From JACCXE01 sp963718605 (GTDB lineage: Bacteria > Actinomycetota > Acidimicrobiia > Acidimicrobiales > JACCXE01): 64,000 bases of DNA. A model generated the notes under the pieces. The model was not told where the DNA came from. It saw only the letters and a list, made by a program, of their open reading frames with translations, and ran no database searches. The stretch is taken from assembly GCA_963718605.1 (NCBI GenBank), contig OY970363.1, forward strand, positions 1,364,001 through 1,428,000. The letters are read 5' to 3'. Shown piece by piece: positions 57,560 through 64,000 of the stretch (position 1 is the first letter of the stretch; each line of letters opens with the position of its first letter). The translations under genes and the position numbers were made by a program.

Positions 57560-59363
57560 GCTGACGGACCAGATCGAGTTGCGTCTGCAACACGTGGTCG
57601 CCGAAGCATCGGTCGACCATGAACTCTTCTTCGTACTCGCCGAGCGACGGATCGGTGTTGCTGGTGATCCCGCCACCGGGGTCGACTTCGAAGTGCTGGA
57701 TGATGTAGCCGAGGCTGTCTTGGGTTTGGCCGAACACCATGGTTTGGCCGGCAGGCCCGACCTGCCCGTCCGCGCCGGCGGCCCACGAACCGTTGCGCGC
57801 TTTGCTTTTCACCACTTCGGCCATCGTCCCGAACAGTTCGCCGGGCGCAGTGAGGACCGTTAGTTCGCCGATGCGGTAACCGGACACGTCCGTCCGAACG
57901 CTCACGGGACCCGCGGTCACACAACCGCGACCGGGCGGCGCACCAGCGCTCTTGTCCCACCGGTAGGTGCCCGGCCCGTTGGCTCCCTTGGTGGCGGGCA
58001 TGAACTCACGGTCGAGCAAGTTGCTCAGACCACCTACGGCTTCGACCCAGTTCGAGGCGGGCTGGGCGATGTTGACGGTCTTGGCGACGATGCGATTGCT
58101 GCGCAGGACGTAGCCGCCGCGCCCGATGTCGGCGCCGATGAACGACGTGAAGTCGCGCGCCATCTGCACGACGTTGTCGTATTCGTTCGTCTTGTGGTCG
58201 CCCGTCAGGTCGGTGGTCGCGCCACGCGGCGCGGATGGCGAGACGTTGCCGAGCGCGCCCTGCATCACGATGCCGCCGCCGCCGAGTCTGTCGCCCAGTT
58301 CCTTGGAGGCGGTGCCCGTCCAGTCCGAATGCATCAGCGTGTTCTCGTCGCCGAGAACCGTGGGATGGGCCGCGAAGTTGACCAGCGTCGCCAGTACCGG
58401 ATCGGCCACGCCGTCCACCCGGTAGGGCGGGCGCCCGGGCAGTTGCCGCGCTTGGAGCCACACCGCGCCGTAGTCGGCGGCCGAGTAGTACGTGTCGCGT
58501 CGCTCGCTGTTGAACGAACGCGCGTCGACCGCTCCGATCGTGATGGACGCCGGAGTGAGATCGCGGAGCGCGTCGTACGCGGACTTGAGCACTTGGTTCC
58601 GGATCTGCACGCGGTACCAATCCGGGAGGCCGCCCCAGGCGCCGTAGCCGTCCGCGCCAGCGTGGGTATGGGTGGCGTTTATCGCGACGTTCGCGGTCGG
58701 AACCTTGCCCGCGGTGGCCCCGTCGATCGCCTCACGAATGTCGAGCATCCCGCACCCCTGTGGGCACAGATCTGACCGATAGCGACTGAAGAAACCGGTC
58801 ATGTCGAGCGACTGCCACACGACGACGTCGTTGCCGTTCGAGATCGCGATCGAGCGGACGTTTACGCCGGCATAGGGGTCCACGCCCGTGGCGGGGCGCG
58901 CCGGCCCAAGGCCGAAACCACCGAGGTAAACGCAATTGGGGGACTTGGGCCAACCCGGCGGCAGATGTCCGGACAACGCTCTGCCCGCGAGGTCGCTGAC
59001 GCCGGGATCGACGATGCTTTCGTTCTCCTGCACGCACTGCGTCTTCGCGCTGTCCCACTGCACCTTGGCCGGGTCAGGCGCCAGGCTCTCCCGGCCGACA
59101 CCGACGAGGAATTCCCCGGCGGGCAGGACGCGGGTGAGATTCGAAAGGTTGGGTGGTTGCATCGGGTCATTCCCGGATGCGTTCAGTCCGGCGACCGCGG
59201 CCAGCGCGGCCGCCGACGCGAACGCTGGTGCAGAACCGGTCGTGGTCGAGGAAGCGGGTCGTCGGTTTGCCACGAGTCCAAGACCGGTGCTGGCCCACGC
59301 TCCGCCGAGCACGAGCGACACCGTGATGCACGCGACGTACGCGCGCCGACCGGAGCGCCTCAT
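57552..59363 (-). CDS. Neutral ceramidase-like secreted amidase
   Basis: 603 residues from ATG 59363, which overlaps the upstream TGA. A signal (AYVACITVSLVLGGAWA) leads into the neutral/alkaline ceramidase-like fold: AINATHTHAGADGYGAWGG and VNFAAHPTVLGDEN for the zinc His, SDWTGTASKELG, and QGALGNVSPS. Ceramidases cleave ceramide N-acyl bonds at the cell surface; actinobacterial relatives may act on other N-acyl lipids. It has no LPXTG. The longer frame to 59567 lies in the next gene. Confidence 0.82.
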   Translation of the reverse strand: MRRSGRRAYVACITVSLVLGGAWASTGLGLVANRRPASSTTTGSAPAFASAAALAAVAGLNASGNDPMQPPNLSNLTRVLPAGEFLVGVGRESLAPDPAKVQWDSAKTQCVQENESIVDPGVSDLAGRALSGHLPPGWPKSPNCVYLGGFGLGPARPATGVDPYAGVNVRSIAISNGNDVVVWQSLDMTGFFSRYRSDLCPQGCGMLDIREAIDGATAGKVPTANVAINATHTHAGADGYGAWGGLPDWYRVQIRNQVLKSAYDALRDLTPASITIGAVDARSFNSERRDTYYSAADYGAVWLQARQLPGRPPYRVDGVADPVLATLVNFAAHPTVLGDENTLMHSDWTGTASKELGDRLGGGGIVMQGALGNVSPSAPRGATTDLTGDHKTNEYDNVVQMARDFTSFIGADIGRGGYVLRSNRIVAKTVNIAQPASNWVEAVGGLSNLLDREFMPATKGANGPGTYRWDKSAGAPPGRGCVTAGPVSVRTDVSGYRIGELTVLTAPGELFGTMAEVVKSKARNGSWAAGADGQVGPAGQTMVFGQTQDSLGYIIQHFEVDPGGGITSNTDPSLGEYEEEFMVDRCFGDHVLQTQLDLVRQLN

Positions 59364-62172
59364 GCGGTCACCTGCGCGGCGGCGCCGTTGAACTCGCCGT
59401 TCCCGTCGATCACAGCACCCCGCTTCACAGTTGCGACATCGCCGGCGTGCAGATGCACGTCGGCTGTCCAACGACCGTTCACCAGTTTTGCCAAGGCGGT
59501 AAAGGTGCGTCCCGAGGCGCGCTGCACTGTCACGCGGGCGCGTCGGACTTCGCTGGTCGCGGCCCACGCCCGGAAGGCGCAGGTTTCGCAGATGGGGTTG
59601 CCGCGGTCGTCACCGATCGCCGCGATCGACGACTTGTACGTCCGTGGGTACGCGACCGACGTCGCGAAGGACACCGCGCCGTTGTGCTCGACCCGCAGCC
59701 CGTTGACCGCGACACCCTCCCAGGGTCGGACGGTGAAGACGCGTGACGTCAGCGAGTAGGGCGCCGCGCGTCCACCGGCGCGGTGACGCCCCGCGATCAC
59801 GAACCGGTAGGTGCCGGCGGGAACCTGGCCGCCTGAAATGGTGCGGGGGAAGAAGTCGGCGGCTTCGAAGTTCGCCGTCCACTTCCATTCCTGCTTATTC
59901 GTCCGATACGCCACTTGGCTTTGCACGCCCTTGGGCAGTGCGAGCACGGTCTGCACCTCGCCCGTTTGATCTGCGTACGACACCCACTTGCCGTCGACTT
60001 GCCGCTCGACGCGCACGATCGGCTGGTCGACGTCGTTGTTGCCGCCCCGCCACGTGACAGTCGCCGCGGCGAAGCGGGAGATGTCCTTGGGCTGCGCGAG
60101 CACCTCGGGCGCGCCGGCGTCGTTGGGCAGGGTCGCGTTCCAGGTGTCGTACGCGGCGGAGGTCGCGCGGCCGAGCGCGCGCGCCGTCGCTTCTTGGCGC
60201 GCCTCGTCGGCAGCTGCAAACGCCGCGAGGGGCTCGCCCTTTGGCAGCGGCGCGCCTTGCAGCGCCGCGGCCATGCGAACGAGGCGCGTGACCATGTAGT
60301 CCGCGGTGTGCGGGCCCATAGCCGGTGAGGGCTTTGCGGTAGTGGTCGAAGCTCATGTACATGCGGTAGCTGACCGTGTAGCCGTTGTAGTCGCCGGTGT
60401 GGCCGAGCCCGACGGTGAGCTTGTAGCCCGGCGCGCCGAGGCTTTGAATTTCTTCTTTGGTGAAATTGCCCTTGATCGCCGCCGGCTCGGCCGGCTCCGC
60501 GTTCGCGGTCGGGGCGTTCGCGATCGAGTCCCAGCCCTTCGCGTCGTTGTGCACTTGCGCGACCATGCGTCGGTACGCGGCGTCGGTCACGGTGAGGCTG
60601 CGGTCGGTGAACACCTTCGACTGCGGCAACCCCGGGTTCGGGCAGCGCCACGTCTTGTCCGGCTTCTGATCGCAGTAGGGCGACCAGTCCCACCCGTCGT
60701 AGATGTTGCGGACCGTCGCGTCGGTGCGGCTCTCGAGGTTCTTGATGAGGTCGACCTGCGGTTCGCAGGAACACGACGCGAGGAGGATGTCGCCGAAGCG
60801 CACGGCTTGTAAGTGGATCCGCGTGTTCTCCTCGACGGCCTGCGCCGACGGTGCGTCGTAGTGCTCCGGTACGGGAACGCCGAGTTGCTTCAACGTCTCG
60901 AACGCCGGGCTCGCGTTGTCGTTGCTGTCGCCGATCGGGCGCTCGCAGTCCGGTAGGCCCGCCACCGGCACGCCGGGGTTGCCCTCGACGGTCGGCTCGG
61001 TGCGGCAGTTGCTCACGCTCGGGTACGGGTGCGAGAGAGGGCCCGGCACCCAGCCGTCGAACATGGCGACGGGGAAGTCCTTCGTCCAGGGAATGGTGCC
61101 CTGGTTCGCGCCGATCTGGTTGAAGCCGGCGATCACCTTGTCGGCCAGAAAGCGCCCATGGCGCTCGGCTTGTGCGTAGCCCCGATGCGAGAAGGAGCGC
61201 ACTATTCCGTCACCGATGCGGTCGGTCGTGTCGTCCACCGGCTCAGAACTGCCGACGTCGCCCTGGCTGAAAACGAGCGGCGCGCCAACCTCGCGCTCGA
61301 CGAAACGCTCGAGCGGTGCCAGGTAGTCAGCCGAGATGAGGTTGTAGCCGTCGAGCGACTCAGGGTGCACGCCGTAGTTCATCCACACGGCGAGCGGCTT
61401 CGGCGTCGCCCCGGAGATGTCGTCGAAGCGCAGCACCACCAGGCCGTTGTCGTTCTCGTATTGCGGGTATCCCGACGGGCTGCCGTCGTCGGCGATCGCG
61501 CCGCCGGGTGCGTTGCGGTAGTCGCCGCCGGCCGCGACCGTGGTTGCGCCGAGGCGGGCGGGCTTGAGGTTTCGCTCCGCCTTTTCGATCGCTTGCGCCA
61601 TAGCGCGGGCCTGGTACTCGAACATGCGCGGGTCCATGACGTCTTGGAAGAGCCACACGCCCGCGGACGGTGTTGTGTAATACGGCGACGAGTGGTTGTG
61701 GGTCGCGCTGTAGAGAATGTGGTCGGTGGAGACGCTGGAACCGGCCTTGGCCAGTAGCTGACCTACGCGGCGAACGAGCGAGTCCTGGGCCAAGTAGTTG
61801 TCGCTCTTCAACAACGCGACCGGTGCGCCCGTAGTGCCGGCGACGACGATGGCGCGCACCGTCAGACGAGACTGCACGCCGTAGCTCGGCTTGCGCTTCG
61901 TGGCGTGGAGGTTGGGATCGCTGTCCGCGGTCAACAGCAGATGCGGATCGAGTGTCGGGCGCTTCAGTGTCAGCCAAGCTTTCGAGCCAATCGTCGCCTT
62001 CGAGGCCCGGCCGGCTGCTCGCGTACTGACCGGCGGACGCGCCGACGTTCCACGTTGCATCGACCACGCCGACTCCGGCGCGCACGCCGGTCGCGCTCGC
62101 CGCACGCGCGGAGGTCGGCACTGCGCCGAGGAGCGCCGCGATCATTGCCGTCGCCGCAAACCAGCGCTTCAT
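59360..62172 (-). pseudogene. Second ceramidase-like protein, two frameshifts
   Basis: Signal peptide from ATG 62172 (RWFAATAMIAALLGAVPTSARA) and GVRAGVGVVDATWNVGASAG are in one frame. From about 62025 the frame changes to ASKATIGSKAWLTLKRPTLD and runs through SATHNHSSPYYT, YGVHPESLDGY and FSQGDVGSSEPV. Near 60315 it changes again to PHTADYMVTRLVRMAAALQG and a C-terminal beta domain. Deleting one base from GGGC at 62025 and from GGGCCC at 60315 gives one 936-residue frame. The protein would be an exported ceramidase-like enzyme with an extra C-terminal domain of 250 residues. Overlaps the next gene by ATGA. Confidence 0.75.
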
Positions 62173-64000
62173 CGTTGTGACCGTTCTTTCAATCGTCGAG
62201 CCGCGACCGCGATGGCCACGAGAGTCAAGGGAACTACGGCGTCCGTGTCGGCGCCGGTGGCGGGCAGCGTGGGGGACGGCCCGTCGACCCCCAGCGTGCG
62301 GGCGGCCGCGAAGCTGCGGTTGCCGGCGTCGTCGACGGCTTGGAGCGAAACGCGGAACGAACCGGCTTTGCTCGGGCCCGCTACGCGCATGGTGCGTGCG
62401 CCGTTGGGCACGTCCAGCGTCTTGCCGCCCACGGTCACCTGATACTTGGTCGCGCTGCCGCAGGCCCCGTCGTCTCCCGTGCCCGTGAAGTCGACGACTA
62501 CCTCGTCGCCGACCTGTTCGGCCCGCGTGATCGTCGGGGTGCCGGGCCGGTCGGCGTCGGTGCCGTACGCGCCCGTGTTGCGCAGGTCGTGCGCGTTCTT
62601 CGGCCACTCCTGGCGCTGGCAGGTCGCGCCGGCAGTTCGCCACAAGAACAAGTAGCCGTCGCGCGTGCCGAGCGCGAGCTCGAGCTTGCCGTCGCCGTCC
62701 ATGTCGCCCGCGCCGGCCGACGCCACCGACCAACCCGCGGTGAGTTTGGGGAAACCCGCGGCCGGCAGGCCGTTCTCGCCATAGGCCTGGAGGTCGTACA
62801 TCGCAGAGCTCTGCACGACTTCGGGCTGGCCGTCCCCGGTTACATCGAGAATCACGGGCGTGTTGATGAACTGGAGGTCGTTCATTTGCGCCGGGAACCC
62901 GGGCTCGAATTGACCGTTCGACGTATTCCACACCGAGATGTGGTCCTCGGCGAGCAGTTGCTGCTCGGGCAGGATCACGTCGAGCAGTCGGCGCAGCCCG
63001 GAAGAGCCCATGGCGAAATCGATGCGAGGCCCGGCGCCGACGCGGCCGAACACGCCGCCGCCGAGTGACGCGATCGTGGGCAAGTCCGTCGCCGTGCTGC
63101 CCAAGCCGGGCGTAGTGGTCGCGGCCGTGCGGTACTTGCCGCCTGAAGAGCCGTAGCTGCTGGACCCATCGGCCTTGAGCAGATACGGCGGGCTGCCGAT
63201 GGACGCAGTGCCGATCTCGAGCTTGCCGTCACCGTCGACGTCAGCCATCACGGGCTGGCCGTTCGATCCTTCGCCGACGTACGGCAACAACTCGAGGCTG
63301 AGCATCGCGATGGGGACGGGCCATCCGGTGACGTAGGCCTGGTCGTCGGGGTGCGGCGTCGCGCGCGAGCGCGCGTTCGCCGCGTGCGCGGTGCCGTCGT
63401 GATGCAACAGGTATGTCCGCGTATTGCCCGGCTGTACGGCGAGTTCAACCGACGGCTCGACGACCGGGTCGGTGGTGTTCGGCGTCTCGGCGTACTCCTC
63501 GTTTACGTTCGCCGCGACCTCGAGGTTGCCCGTCACCGTCGACGTCGCCCACCGAGGGCGTGGCCAGCACCTTGCGGCCGAAGTGCGCGTTGGCATCCGC
63601 GTTGTAGGTGACGCGGTGGGTGACGGGGTCGACCGCCTTCACCTTCGCGGGGTCGCGCAGCAACACGGGCCAACCGGCCACGGCTGACCCGTCGGCGTGC
63701 CACGCGTAGACGTGTCCGTCGTTCGAGCCGGCGATGAGTTCGAGGCCCACGCGTGCCGCGGTCGAGATCGGCTGCGGCGGGCTGTGACGTGAAGGCGCGG
63801 TCGACGGTGTTGAGGTGGTCGCGTGCGTCGGCAGGGCCGTCGTCGTCGCACGCGCCGCGCACGACCTGGCACGCCGGACTCGTACGAGTACGCGCGCTTG
63901 CCGCGCACGGGGAAGCCCTTGACCGGTTTGCCGTCGTGGTGCCACACGTGGAGGTCGCCTTCGATGTCGGCGACGCCGATCTCGGGTGCGCCGTCGCCAT
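62169..64000 (-). pseudogene. FG-GAP repeat surface protein with LPXTG, partial and frameshifted
   Basis: The 5' end is outside the window. FG-GAP/VCBS repeats appear as LHVWHHDGKPVKGFP, IAGSNDGHVYAWHADG, TPSVGDVDGDG, ADVDGDGKLEIGTASIG, GAGDMDGDGKLELALG. A fibronectin-like domain (PGTPTITRAEQVGDEVVVDF) precedes the LPATGAD sorting signal about 30 residues from the end. Frame changes near 63530, 63747 and 63880 are each fixed by losing one base, the first two in GGGC. It is probably wall-anchored and adhesive. Coupled by ATGA to the ceramidase-like gene. Confidence 0.75.

Noticed and set aside
1..64000. CRISPR arrays, insertion sequences, prophage or integrase genes
   Set aside because: No regularly spaced direct repeats, transposase motifs, terminal inverted repeats or phage genes were seen.

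Overview
The window is a GC-rich, gene-dense chromosomal segment from an actinobacterium. The start carries gyrB-gyrA, a TadE/G-like gene, a DUF3566 membrane protein, tRNA-Ile(GAT) and, further on, tRNA-Ala(TGC), an order usual in Actinobacteria. Deazaflavin/F420-type nitroreductases, LPXTG-type surface proteins, a thiolase with a DUF35 partner and many GTG starts fit a free-living aerobic heterotroph. Acidimicrobiia is my best guess; this is inference, since no rRNA is present.

Layout. 1-8.8 kb: gyrase, tRNAs, a DUF11/LPXTG surface protein and a dehydrogenase-like protein. 8.8-27 kb: short, mostly divergent or convergent units for hydrolases, PPOX and PhyH oxygenases, an LPXTG phosphoesterase, an ArsR-SRPBCC/VOC pair, acyl-CoA dehydrogenase, a ferritin-like protein, an Ada-AlkA fusion with Ogt, carbonic anhydrase and an FG-GAP protein. 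27-35.3 kb: metallophosphoesterase, DUF971, DUF35 with thiolase, a Rieske oxygenase, gamma-carbonic-anhydrase-like protein, M20 amidohydrolase and lutABC. 35.4-48 kb: subtilase, M20 peptidase, SDR, LemA/DUF2207, a TetR-controlled drug-type ABC exporter, metallopeptidase, serine hydrolase and phosphatase. 48-56 kb: secreted proteins, an ECF sigma-VOC fusion and a lasso-peptide-type RiPP cluster. 56-64 kb: alpha/beta hydrolase, two ceramidase-like proteins and a second LPXTG FG-GAP protein.

The most interesting system is the RiPP locus at 51.0-55.6 kb: two-part ABC exporter, B2 leader peptidase, PqqD-type RRE (B1), HprK-like kinase and a nucleotidyltransferase. A 45-residue precursor, too short for ordinary gene callers, lies on the opposite strand between B2 and B1. 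It matches the lasso leader rule YxxPxLxxxG-x5-TxG and predicts a 13-residue core with Glu at ring position 8. No asparagine-synthetase-like lasso cyclase is present.

Genome-style features are also striking. More than 20 genes have a TANNNT-like -10 hexamer 6-8 nt before the start codon and no Shine-Dalgarno site, so leaderless transcription seems common. Several divergent pairs are separated by only 18-23 bp, with two opposed -10 hexamers overlapping. Convergent pairs often share a CTAG stop overlap. Two large in-frame palindromes sit inside lutA and lutC. Six frameshifts in three genes are all repaired by removing one base, five of them in GGGC, which points to sequence error rather than decay.
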